Below are positions 9,257-18,500 of a stretch of 64,000 nucleotides of DNA, in pieces. Both the position numbers and the translations under genes were made by a program. This stretch comes from Dyadobacter psychrotolerans (GTDB lineage: Bacteria; Bacteroidota; Bacteroidia; Cytophagales; Spirosomataceae). The notes under the pieces are model-generated. The model was not told the origin of the DNA, ran no database searches, and saw only the letters and a program-made list of their open reading frames with translations. The first letter of the stretch is position 1; each line of letters opens with the position of its first letter. The stretch is taken from NCBI RefSeq assembly GCF_004349265.1, contig NZ_SMFL01000010.1:214562-278561 (forward strand). Direction: 5' to 3'.

Positions 9257-10540
9257 CTATATGTTTTTGTTGTGCCTTACCGGCAGGGTGATCGTAAATT
9301 CCGCCCCCTCTCCCTCCTTACTAACAGCGGCTATTTTGCCATAATGTTTGTCTATAATCTTCTTCGTAATGGCCAGCCCGATTCCTGATCCTTCATACTT
9401 ATCCTTGGTATTCAGTCTCTGAAACAGCGAAAAAATCTTTTCAACATACAGATCATCAAAACCAATTCCATTATCGGTTACTGTAATGGTACATTGCTCC
9501 TTATTACCGGATTCTGTGTGTTCATCAAAAACTATCTTAGGTTCAATTTTGATAACAGGCGGCTCATCCGGTTTGGCAAATTTTAAAGCATTGCTGATTA
9601 AATTCTGGAAAACCTGTCTGATCTGACCGCGGTTTACTTCAATAGTAGGTAAGTTTCCCACTGTGACCAATGCTTTCTTTTCTGCAATAACGATCTCATA
9701 ATCTTCCAGAACTTCTGAAACGACTTCTCTCAGATCGGTTTTCACGAAATTATCGTTGTTGGCTGCAAGCCGGGAATAACTGAGGATATCAAAAATCATC
9801 GTCTTCATCCGATTGGACGAAGCAATGATTTTATCCAGAAACAGCGGCCCGTCTCCGCTCAGTTCCAAAGCATGTTTATCACGCAGCAAGGTAGCGAAGA
9901 TCAGTATTTTACGTAAAGGTTCCTGAAGATCGTGTGAGGCAACGGAAGCAAACTGCTGCAAATCGTGATTGCTTTTTTCAAGTTCTACATTCGTTTCCGC
10001 AAGCTTTTGATTGTTCAGGATCAACAGTTTTTCGATGTCCTTCTGAAATGTAAGATCAGTAAGAATGACACTCATAGAAAAACCCTCATCCAGATCCAGC
10101 GTTGTTACTGAAAGCTGAAAAGGAATTTGTCTTTCTTCACCAATGATAAAAACTTCTGCTTTGCCATCTGCAATCCACCCATCCTCGAAAATACTGTTAT
10201 AAATTTCGAGATATTCTTTTGCAATAAAAGACCGGAACGACAGCCCAATCACCTTGTATAATGGAAGTCCAACGGTGGAGGCAAATTTACTGTTGCAATA
10301 TAAAATGACGCCATCCCTGTTTAAGGTAACGGCTCCTTCGTTCATTTTTTCAATAAAAACCCTGTAAGTCTGATCGGCCGTTTTTAGCGTATACAGCTGA
10401 TGCCCGTCTGCTCCGTTTACCACCAGGGCATCCACCTGGCCGGTACGGATTGCAGTAATCGTCTCGGTCGCCTCTTCCAGCTGATCGTGAAGAATCCTGT
10501 TTTCTTCGAGAAGTTGTTCGTATGTTTTTCCCTCTTTCAT
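9257..10540 (-). CDS. PAS-domain sensor histidine kinase of the Kai operon
   Basis: 427 residues with no membrane segment or signal peptide, so cytoplasmic. Order: a short coiled coil at 1-35, a PAS domain about 60-165, a linker helix, a HisKA domain with phosphoacceptor His203 (SHDLQEPLRK), and a HATPase_c domain about 300-425 with N box (QNLISNALKF), G1 box (DNGIGFDD) and G2 box (GSGIGLAI). The SHDLQEPLRKI motif is typical of the phytochrome-like kinase group. Unlike cyanobacterial SasA it has no KaiB-like N-terminal domain; contact with KaiC, if any, would need the separate KaiB proteins. It lies 6 bases after the second kaiB gene. Confidence 0.9.
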   Translation of the reverse strand: MKEGKTYEQLLEENRILHDQLEEATETITAIRTGQVDALVVNGADGHQLYTLKTADQTYRVFIEKMNEGAVTLNRDGVILYCNSKFASTVGLPLYKVIGLSFRSFIAKEYLEIYNSIFEDGWIADGKAEVFIIGEERQIPFQLSVTTLDLDEGFSMSVILTDLTFQKDIEKLLILNNQKLAETNVELEKSNHDLQQFASVASHDLQEPLRKILIFATLLRDKHALELSGDGPLFLDKIIASSNRMKTMIFDILSYSRLAANNDNFVKTDLREVVSEVLEDYEIVIAEKKALVTVGNLPTIEVNRGQIRQVFQNLISNALKFAKPDEPPVIKIEPKIVFDEHTESGNKEQCTITVTDNGIGFDDLYVEKIFSLFQRLNTKDKYEGSGIGLAITKKIIDKHYGKIAAVSKEGEGAEFTITLPVRHNKNI

Positions 10541-10546
10541 TAAAAA

Positions 10547-10867
10547 TCAAATTGAAAGTCCTAATCCTTTGAGAACCTTGCGGGTGTCGGACATGTCTCC
10601 AACCATTCTTCGTTCGGGTAAGGGAAAACTTTTAATCAGAAGCGGCAGCGCAATAATATTCTCCCGTTCTGCCAAAGACTTTTGCTGGTAAACGTCAATA
10701 ATTTCAAGAACATAGTTACCATCCAGATATATCTCACATATTTCTTTCAGGTTATTTACAGCCCTGAGAGAATTAATAGACGCTCCGGCAACAAACAGAC
10801 GCAACGCGTACGGACGGTTTTCATCGTTCTGTTCATCACCCTGCTGTATATCTAAATGTTGACTCAT
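10547..10867 (-). CDS. kaiB: KaiB-family protein, divergent paralogue
   Basis: 106 residues, about the length of KaiB. The thioredoxin-like KaiB fold is visible: RLFVAGASINSLRAVNNLK at the start, a central EIIDVYQQKSLAERENIIALP and the C-terminal MVGDMSDTRKVLKGLGL, matching the canonical IIGDLSDREKVLIGL region. It is less like cyanobacterial KaiB than the neighbouring copy. KaiB proteins switch fold to bind the KaiC CI ring in the known clock. It starts 3 bases after the stop of the upstream kaiB, so translation is probably coupled. Whether it binds KaiC, the kinase, or both is not known from sequence. Confidence 0.88.
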   Translation of the reverse strand: MSQHLDIQQGDEQNDENRPYALRLFVAGASINSLRAVNNLKEICEIYLDGNYVLEIIDVYQQKSLAERENIIALPLLIKSFPLPERRMVGDMSDTRKVLKGLGLSI

Positions 10868-10870
10868 TCG

Positions 10871-11164
10871 TTATTTTTTTGCGGGACGAATGTTCAGTCC
10901 AACCAGTACTTTTTCTTCGTTTGACAAATCGCCGATAATCTTTCTGATCGGTTCAGGCACCTTTTTTACAAGCGTTGGGATGGCAAGAATCTGATCCCCT
11001 TCGGCAAGCTGTGGCTCTACCAACAAATCAATTACTTCAATTACATATTTATCTTTTAAATGCTCCTCGCAATACCTTTTTAAATTCGAGAGAGCCGCTA
11101 CCGACTTTGCGGTTTTGCCGGCTACATATAATCTGAGTTCCCAGATATCTTCAGTTACTTCCAT
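10871..11164 (-). CDS. kaiB: KaiB-family protein, canonical-like copy
   Basis: 97 residues. Strong KaiB resemblance: LRLYVAGKTAKSVAALSNLK, then EPQLAEGDQILAIPTLVKK with the cis-Pro, then RKIIGDLSNEEKVLVGLNI. This is the copy closest to clock KaiB, and the likely fold-switching partner of the KaiC encoded just upstream (34 bases between them). A second KaiB follows, giving two paralogues in one operon. Confidence 0.92.
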   Translation of the reverse strand: MEVTEDIWELRLYVAGKTAKSVAALSNLKRYCEEHLKDKYVIEVIDLLVEPQLAEGDQILAIPTLVKKVPEPIRKIIGDLSNEEKVLVGLNIRPAKK

Positions 11165-11198
11165 TCTGCTAAGCTATATTAATTCATTTCGGACAGGT

Positions 11199-12911
11199 TT
11201 ACTCCTTGCCATCTCTTTTCTGTGTAAGTTCCGTTCGGTTCTTTTCCAATACAGATTTTCTTAACTCATCTTCCACATAACTCCGGTTAAGATCTTCCTG
11301 GAATGATTCGAATTCTTCTTTCAGGCTTCCGATTTTAGCCTCCAGAACCATTCGTTTTCTTTCAATTTCCCTATCCTTCATCGAAACGGCATGATCCTTA
11401 ATCACAACACCTGTTTTTTCCTGAAGCTGTTGTGCTTCCCGCGCCGAACCTGTCAGCACACCATCCGGACCAAGATAAACATCCACCATATCCAGGCCGT
11501 TATCTGAGATCACAAATTCTCTGATCTGGTTTGAATGTTTCATTCCCCTTGATTTCATCACATAAAGACCGCGGTTTCTTTCTCCGTTAAATTCAATATC
11601 CCGTACCAAAAGCCAGGCATCAACCAGTGATGAAATACTTTCATCCGTTTGGCCGGTTACATTGTCATTCAATGTAAGTGCTGTGAACATAACAGTGATC
11701 TGTTCCGCCTGAAGAAAATCTATTAATCTGATTAGCAGACTTTTAACCTCACTAACCGACCCTACAGTGATTAGATTGGTTATAGGATCAAGAATGACAG
11801 CGTTCGGTTTAATCTGCTTCACCATTTTATGAATAGCGACCAGATGCATTTCCAATCCGTTAAGTGTAGGCCGGGATGCATGAAATTTCAAATGCCCGTC
11901 ATCCACATGTTTTTGCAGATCAATATTAATCGAGCTCATGTTACGGACAATCTGCTTTGGCGATTCTTCAAAAGCGAAGTAAATGCAGCGACCACCTTTC
12001 CGGCATACTTCATTTGCAAAACATCCTGCAATACTTGTTTTACCAGTTCCTGCTGTTCCGGAAACTAATATACTGCTTCCCTTAAAAAATCCTTTTCCAC
12101 TCAGCATTTTATCAAGCCCTGAAATTCCGGAAGAAACTCTTTCCGAAGAAACGTCGTGGTGAAGCGTGAGGGAAGTTACCGGTAATACAGAAATACCATC
12201 CTCATCGATCAGAAAAGGATATTCATTTGTACCATGTACCGAGCCCCGGTATTTTACAATACGAAGCAGACGGGTTGAAATTTTATTACTCACGCGGTGA
12301 TCAAGCAGGATCACACAATCGGAAACATATTCTTCCAGACCATGCCTGGTTAAAGTACCATCGCCTTTTTCGCCGGTAATAATTGTCGTTACTTTTTTAC
12401 TTTTAAGCCAGCCGAAAAGCCTGCGAAGTTCCGCCCGAATAATTCCCTGATTATTGAGGCCTGAAAAAAGATTTTCTATTGTATCCAGAACAACTCTTTT
12501 TGCTCCGATACTGTCAATGGCATGGCCCAGCCTGATAAACAGACCATCCAGATCATATTCTCCCGTTTCTTCTATTTCGCTTCGTTCAATATGTACATGA
12601 TCCAGCTTTATTAATTTATCATTTTGAAGCTTCTCAAGGTCGTAACCTAACGAAGCAACATTCATGGCAAGCTCTTCCGCTTTTTCCTCAAAAGCCATGA
12701 AGACACCCGGTTCATTGTATTTTAATGCACCATGAACAATAAATTCTATTGAAAAAAGAGTCTTACCAGACCCCGCTGCCCCACAGATGAGCGTTGGTCT
12801 GTCTTTGGGAAGGCCGCCTTCTGTAATCTCATCTAATCCCGTAATACCTGTATGTGATTTTGGAAGAGATCTGGCTGTTAAATTTGTATTTCCTGAGGGT
12901 TCTAAGCTCAT
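11199..12911 (-). CDS. kaiC: KaiC-like double-domain RecA-type ATPase/autokinase
   Basis: 570 residues against about 519 in cyanobacteria. Two RecA-like domains are present: CI with Walker A G44AAGSGKT51 and the Glu75-Glu76 pair (MAFEEKAEE), and CII with Walker A G285TAGTGKT292 and Glu315-Glu316 (FAFEESPKQ). The autophosphorylation site of cyanobacterial CII (Ser431-Thr432 in ISTITD) aligns with ISSLVD here, Ser427-Ser428. The last 75 residues are a charged, probably coiled-coil extension (about 500-570), longer than the usual A-loop tail. It is the first gene of the minus-strand operon kaiC-kaiB-kaiB-kinase-receiver; no kaiA is present, as in most non-cyanobacterial clusters. It may serve timing or stress sensing. 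Confidence 0.93.
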   Translation of the reverse strand: MSLEPSGNTNLTARSLPKSHTGITGLDEITEGGLPKDRPTLICGAAGSGKTLFSIEFIVHGALKYNEPGVFMAFEEKAEELAMNVASLGYDLEKLQNDKLIKLDHVHIERSEIEETGEYDLDGLFIRLGHAIDSIGAKRVVLDTIENLFSGLNNQGIIRAELRRLFGWLKSKKVTTIITGEKGDGTLTRHGLEEYVSDCVILLDHRVSNKISTRLLRIVKYRGSVHGTNEYPFLIDEDGISVLPVTSLTLHHDVSSERVSSGISGLDKMLSGKGFFKGSSILVSGTAGTGKTSIAGCFANEVCRKGGRCIYFAFEESPKQIVRNMSSINIDLQKHVDDGHLKFHASRPTLNGLEMHLVAIHKMVKQIKPNAVILDPITNLITVGSVSEVKSLLIRLIDFLQAEQITVMFTALTLNDNVTGQTDESISSLVDAWLLVRDIEFNGERNRGLYVMKSRGMKHSNQIREFVISDNGLDMVDVYLGPDGVLTGSAREAQQLQEKTGVVIKDHAVSMKDREIERKRMVLEAKIGSLKEEFESFQEDLNRSYVEDELRKSVLEKNRTELTQKRDGKE

Positions 12912-13119
12912 TTAAATTCGGTAGTTTTTCAAATATTAAAAAAATCAAATCCTCATTAACGGAGTCAGATAGTAAAAAATCATGCCAGCATTTAAACCAA
13001 AACTAACTGTAACCTATATACCCGACCTCATTATATGCATTTTAAAAGACAAGAATCTAACTTTCATCCAGCGAAATGTGTATCTGAGATATGCTGAAAA
13101 CAGGCTTTGACAGATGGAT

Positions 13120-13938
13120 TCAGATTGCATTATTTTTTGACGCTTCCCTGTCGAGAATGTAAATGAGCTTGGACGCATCGCTTACCACTTTGACTACCAA
13201 ACCCTTTTTGTTGATAACGATATGTGTCGGGTATTGTCTGACATTCAATTCTTCATTCAGATATTTTTCCTGGTCAGCGACTACCGGGTAGTCAAATTTT
13301 ACCCTGCTTAGAAATTTTTCCAGTTTTTCTTTTGAATCAAGCGCAAGACTCAGAAAAACAACATCATCCCGGTTTTTATATCGTGCCACCAGCTTATTAA
13401 GTTCAGGCATTTCTTCTACACAGGGCTGACAACCAACAAACCAGAATTTCAGTACTACGATTTTACCCTTAAGCGTTTCAGAGTTATAAGCCTTTCCATT
13501 TATATCTGTATAATTAAAGCCCGACAGTGGCTTTCCTTCCCGCTTGTAGTGGGTAAATTGGGTATAAGCCCAATCTTTCAAAACCATTTTTACCTCATCA
13601 TTAACCGACGGAGCCAACCGATAAAGCTGGTAGTAAACTGATGAATCCCTTGCTATTCTTTTTAAGGGAAGAAAATCACCGGATGAAAGTTTTTCCATAA
13701 ATTTCCCTGTCTCCATTGTTTTCCCCGCCGTGTCCAGAGCCACATACTCTCTATATAGTTTCACGTGCCGGGAAGTGTAATTCCAATAGCTGTTAAAGCT
13801 CCCTAAAATAACCTCAGGCTTTTCAACTGGCTTTCCATAAAGGTTTTTATCTCCTGATTTACCACAACTCAGAATGTAACATGTCATGGACATTATTAAA
13901 GTGATAGCAGGTAGCCTCTTCATTACCGATATTTTCAT
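13120..13938 (-). CDS. TlpA/ResA-like thioredoxin-fold lipoprotein
   Basis: 272 residues. Lipoprotein signal with Cys25 in LSCG. Residues of about 40-135 are a family-specific N-terminal part without a recognised fold; about 140-265 are a thioredoxin-like domain with the redox pair Cys170-Gln-Pro-Cys173 in FWFVGCQPCVEEMPEL. Such proteins act as periplasmic thiol-disulfide oxidoreductases anchored in a membrane. An in-frame ATG at residue 6 is an equally possible start. Single gene on the minus strand, divergent from the SGNH hydrolase. Confidence 0.85.
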   Translation of the reverse strand: MKISVMKRLPAITLIMSMTCYILSCGKSGDKNLYGKPVEKPEVILGSFNSYWNYTSRHVKLYREYVALDTAGKTMETGKFMEKLSSGDFLPLKRIARDSSVYYQLYRLAPSVNDEVKMVLKDWAYTQFTHYKREGKPLSGFNYTDINGKAYNSETLKGKIVVLKFWFVGCQPCVEEMPELNKLVARYKNRDDVVFLSLALDSKEKLEKFLSRVKFDYPVVADQEKYLNEELNVRQYPTHIVINKKGLVVKVVSDASKLIYILDREASKNNAI

Positions 13939-14227
13939 AGTTTACGCTTTAAGTTGTTAAATAAATTACGGTAGGTTGCCCAAAGTTTAAACATAACGAA
14001 TTAAAGCTTAATTGTTAATTTTTAAATACATAACCTCAAAACAACGTTCTGAACGCATGCTATCATGACAAATTAATCACATTTGTGTAAAGACGCTCCC
14101 TTCGGACGCTTATTAATCTTCCACCATTGGGAGTATAAACGCCCCCTTGTTTCGCTTTTTTCTCTGTTGAATAAGGCTTTTACCCTGTTGACCTAAATCC
14201 TAAAGAATTTTTTTAAAATTGAGATGC
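13939..14227. other. Divergent intergenic region, no gene
   Basis: It lies between the thioredoxin lipoprotein and the SGNH hydrolase and should carry promoters for both. It has a small imperfect hairpin around GACGCTCCCTTCGGACGC near 14091-14109. No confident promoter match was found. Confidence 0.4.
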
Positions 14228-15475
14228 ATGAGAAATACTAAGTTACTGACTCTTCTTGGTTACATTTTATTAGTTTTTATTACGCTTCCCCAGAAATTTG
14301 CTGCTGCCCAAAACAAAACTCAAACCGTTACTGAAACACCAGGCGGCACGTTTGATCTAAAAAATGGCGACCGGGTAGTTTTCCTTGGAAGTTCGGTTTT
14401 TGAAGATGATTTCCAGTACGGCTATCTTGAGCTTGCGCTGACAACCCGCTTTCCGGACCGTAACGTCACTTTCCGAAACCTCGGATGGTCCGGCGATAAT
14501 GTCTGGGGAGATGCAAGAAGCACTTTTACCAACCCGCCAACTGCTTACCAGCACTTGATGAGAAACATAGCAGAAGCACAGCCAACGATCGTTTTTCTTG
14601 CCTATGGCGGCGTGGAAGCGCAGGAAGGCCAGGCAGGACTTGCCCGTTTTCAGGATGGTTTAAATAGCCTGCTTAACAAAATTGATGAACTGGGATCCAG
14701 AGTTGTATTACTTTCACCTGTTCCTGTTTTGTCGGGCGATTCATCAGCAAATATTGCCAAACGTAATGCCGACTTAAAACTTTATTCGTCTGCCATCGCC
14801 AAAATAGCTTCCGAACGAAAGAAACGTTTTATCGATGTTTTCACTCCGATTCAGGAAGCAGGAAAAAGAGTAAAAGTTACCGAAGACGGCGTCCATCTGA
14901 ACGATACCGGGTATTACTATCTGGCAGGAGCACTGGAAAAAGGACTGGGACTTTCTCAGGAAAACAAACCTGCAGAGATAACGGTTAGCAAAAGCGCTGC
15001 CGATGGAAGTCCGTCAGTCAAAATTCTGGATTCAGGTAAAGATTTTAATAATCTGAAATTTACGGTTGAAGAAAGTTATCTGTCTCTACCGATACCTTCC
15101 GCCATCACGGATCAGACAAAAAAGGTTAAAATTTCGGGTTTGAAAAAGGGAATTTATACCCTGACAGCCGATAACGAAGAGGTGGTAACTGCTTCAGCAA
15201 AAAAATGGGCTGAGGGCGTCGAAATAAAACAAGGCCCTTCGTTTGTTCAGACAAAAGCATTGCAGCAAATGATCCTGCAAAAAAACGACCTTCACTTTTT
15301 TCAGTACCGGCCAATGAACGAAACGTACATTATCGGGTTTCGCGCTTACGAACAGGGAAAGCATACCAAGGACCTGGCCGACCAAAGCATTCTTATCAAA
15401 TGGATTGAGAGCCAGATAGCCCTGAACCGCAAGCCGAAAGAGCATATCTATAAACTTGTAGCTGTTGGCAATTAG
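14228..15475 (+). CDS. Secreted SGNH/GDSL-type hydrolase
   Basis: 415 residues from the ATG at 14228; an in-frame TTG nine bases earlier only adds three residues before a signal peptide that begins MRNTKLLTLLGYILLV. SGNH blocks are visible: block I as VFLGSSVFED with the nucleophile Ser55 or Ser56, block II as RNLGWSGD (about 83-90), and block V as D220-G-V-H223 (EDGVHLND). Such enzymes are esterases or deacetylases of carbohydrates. The C-terminal third is a beta-rich appendage. It is encoded 88 bases ahead of the large haem-binding dehydrogenase and probably shares its substrate. Confidence 0.85.
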   Translation: MRNTKLLTLLGYILLVFITLPQKFAAAQNKTQTVTETPGGTFDLKNGDRVVFLGSSVFEDDFQYGYLELALTTRFPDRNVTFRNLGWSGDNVWGDARSTFTNPPTAYQHLMRNIAEAQPTIVFLAYGGVEAQEGQAGLARFQDGLNSLLNKIDELGSRVVLLSPVPVLSGDSSANIAKRNADLKLYSSAIAKIASERKKRFIDVFTPIQEAGKRVKVTEDGVHLNDTGYYYLAGALEKGLGLSQENKPAEITVSKSAADGSPSVKILDSGKDFNNLKFTVEESYLSLPIPSAITDQTKKVKISGLKKGIYTLTADNEEVVTASAKKWAEGVEIKQGPSFVQTKALQQMILQKNDLHFFQYRPMNETYIIGFRAYEQGKHTKDLADQSILIKWIESQIALNRKPKEHIYKLVAVGN

Positions 15476-15527
15476 TTTAAAGCAGCATTTCCCCGATTGA
15501 AGAATCAAATTATCATAACATTAAAAA

Positions 15528-15562
15528 AGCCGACAGCCGTTAGCTGAAAGCCGATAGCCAAC
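15528..15562. repeat. Five tandem heptamers just before a start codon
   Basis: Consecutive units AGCCGAC, AGCCGTT, AGCTGAA, AGCCGAT and AGCCAAC occupy the last 35 bases but one before the ATG at 15564. The 7-bp period is exact. Confidence 0.7.
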
Positions 15563-15563
15563 A

Positions 15564-18500
15564 ATGAAAGCATTTAAGAATATTAAGTTGTTTTACGGAG
15601 CTGCGATACTTCCAATGATCCTGCTCATGACCTCTTCGGTTAATCAGGAGAGCCGGAAAGAAAACCCGGATCCGGATGTACAAAAAGAACTGGCATCTTT
15701 TAAAGTTGCAGAAGGTTTTGAAGTCACACTCTGGGCGGCAGAACCGCTCGTGGCAAAACCAATTCAAATGAACTGGGATGCCGACGGCCGTTTATGGGTC
15801 GTAAGCAGCACGGCTTATCCACACTTGAAAACCGGGGAAGTAGCCAATGATAAAATCTTTGTCATTGAAGATACCGATGGCGACGGAAAGGCAGACAAAA
15901 CCACCATTTTCGCCGAAGGGCTGATGACACCAACTGGAATTCTGCCCGGTGACGGCGGTGTGTACGTAGCCAATTCTACCGAAATCCTGCACTTTGCCGA
16001 TACAGACGGAGATGGCAAAGCCGATAAAAAACGCAGGATCCTGAACGGTTTTGGAACGGGAGACGCGCATCACCTGATTCACACATTTCGCTGGGGACCG
16101 GAAGGAGATTTGTATTTCAATCAATCGATCTACATTTATAGCCACGTAGAAACACCATTTGGCACCAAAAGACTTGAAGGCGGTGGCGTATGGCAACTAA
16201 ACCCTAAAACCCTGGAACTGGATGTCTATGCAAAAGGAGGGATCAATTTCTGGGGTCTGCAGTTTGACAAATGGGGACAATCGTTCCTGACCGACGGTGC
16301 AGGCGGAGAAGGAATAAATTACGCTTTCCCGGGTGCAACTTTTGTGACCGCACCGGGTGCGGAACGACTGGTACGCGGACTTAATCCCGGACAGCCTAAA
16401 CACAGCGGACTGGATGTAATTTCCGGCCGTCATTTACCGGATGCGTGGCAAGGACGAATGATTGCCAATGATTTCCGTGCCAACCGTATCAACAGCTTTA
16501 AACTCACCGAACAGGGCAGCGGTTATGCTTCCAAACAAATGGAAGACCTGATGTGGACGGACAATGTTGCTTTTCGTCCGGTAGATATTAACGTGGGACC
16601 CGATGGCGCAATTTATGTTGCCGACTGGTACAACCCGATCATACAACACGGAGAAGTTGACTTTTTTGACCCGCGCCGCGACCAGGAACATGGCCGTATC
16701 TGGAAAATAACAGCTAAAAACCGCCCATTGGTAAAAACGCCGAAACTAAGTGAAGCACCTGTAAAGGAATTACTGGACGCCCTGAAAGTACCGGAAGATC
16801 TTACCAGGCTGAACGCCAGACAAACCCTGAAAGAACGCGGAGCGAAAGAGGTAATTCCTGCCCTGCAAAGCTGGGTTGGATCTCTGGATAAAAAGAACGC
16901 AGATTATGAACATAACCTACTTGAAGCACTTTGGGTATACCAGGCACTTGACGTGGTAAATCAGCCGCTTCTGGAAAGTTTGCTTAATGCGGAGAGTCAT
17001 CAGGCCCGTGCGGCAGCTTTGCGTGCACTTGAACTTTGGTCTAACAAGGTTTCAAATGTACCAGCGCTTCTTGCCAAAGCTGTAAATGATAAACATGCTC
17101 AGGTTCGCCTGGAAGCAGTGATCGCCTTGCGTAAAACACCAACCGCAGAAGCTGCCCGCACAGCTCTTACAGCAGTAGAATTCCAAATGGATGAATTTCT
17201 GGATTTTGCATTATGGCAAACGACAAGGCAGTTGGAACCGCTATGGATGGCGAAATTAAAAACGCAGCCCGATTTCTTCGGAAATGCAAAAAAGACGGTA
17301 TTTGCCTTAAAATCTTCGATCAATCCTGATGCCGTGACACAGCTTGTACAGCTTTATCAAAAAGGCCAGGTTCCGGAAGAATATCAGAAAGATGTCCTCA
17401 GCGCTATTGCGAAATCGGGAAAACCGGCAGATCTGAATGTGCTTTTTGAAATGGCAGTAACAGACAACAATAAAAACACCGCCGCACAGTTAAGTGCACT
17501 CGAAGATGCAGCCCGCCAAAAGGCACTCAAACCCGACGGTGATTTGAAACGCATTGCCAACTTTGCAGAAAACGACGATGAAGCCGTAGCCATGAGTGCC
17601 ATTCGTTTGATCGGCCTGTGGAAACTGGACGAATTGAATGGTCAGCTTGTAACTTTAACTCAAAAAGGAGATAAAAATATTAAAAAAACAGCACTGGGCG
17701 CAATCGCAGCTCTGGACAAAGAAAAAGCTCAGAAACAGCTCATCGAAATGGCAGGAGCCAAAAACCCTGCTGAATTAAGAATATTGGCAACTGCCCAGCT
17801 TGCGACCCTGAACGCAACGGAAGCTGCAAGAATCGGAACGGATCTGATGCGTACTTTACCTGCTCAAACAGACCTGACTGATCTATACCTTGCTTTCCTG
17901 GCCAATAAGCCTGGCACGAACGCACTTGCTGCCGCGATAACAGAGAAAAAAATCCCCGAAGCTACGGCAAAAACCGCAAGGCAGCTTATGCAGAGCCGGA
18001 TACCTTTTAATCGCCAGAAAGCGGAGGAAGTAGTTGCACTGAAAAAAGCCCTGGAAACTTCCGGCGGAACTTTACCGGCGGAAAAAATGCCACAGGAATT
18101 AAACGACCCGGCTATCGCCAGTCTTGCCAAAGAAGTTAAAAACTCTGCCGATCCTGAAAAAGGAGAACAGATATTCAGAAGAAGTGCCGTAAGCTGTACA
18201 ACCTGTCATGCCATTGGCGGAGCGGGTGGACTTATAGGCCCTGATTTAAGCAGCCTTGGAACAAGTTCTCCTGTTGAAACCATTATCCGCTCGGTAATTT
18301 ATCCTAACCTTTCTATCAAAGAAGGATACGACATGAAACGGGTAGTTAAAAAAGACGGCAGCGAGATGATGGGCTATCTGGTAAGCGACGGGTCTGCTGA
18401 TATCGTAATGCGGGACGTAACTGGCAAGGAAGTATCGATATCTAAAAGTCAGGTACAGCTGATGGAAAAAGTACCGGGCTCGCTGATGCCTCCTGGCCTG

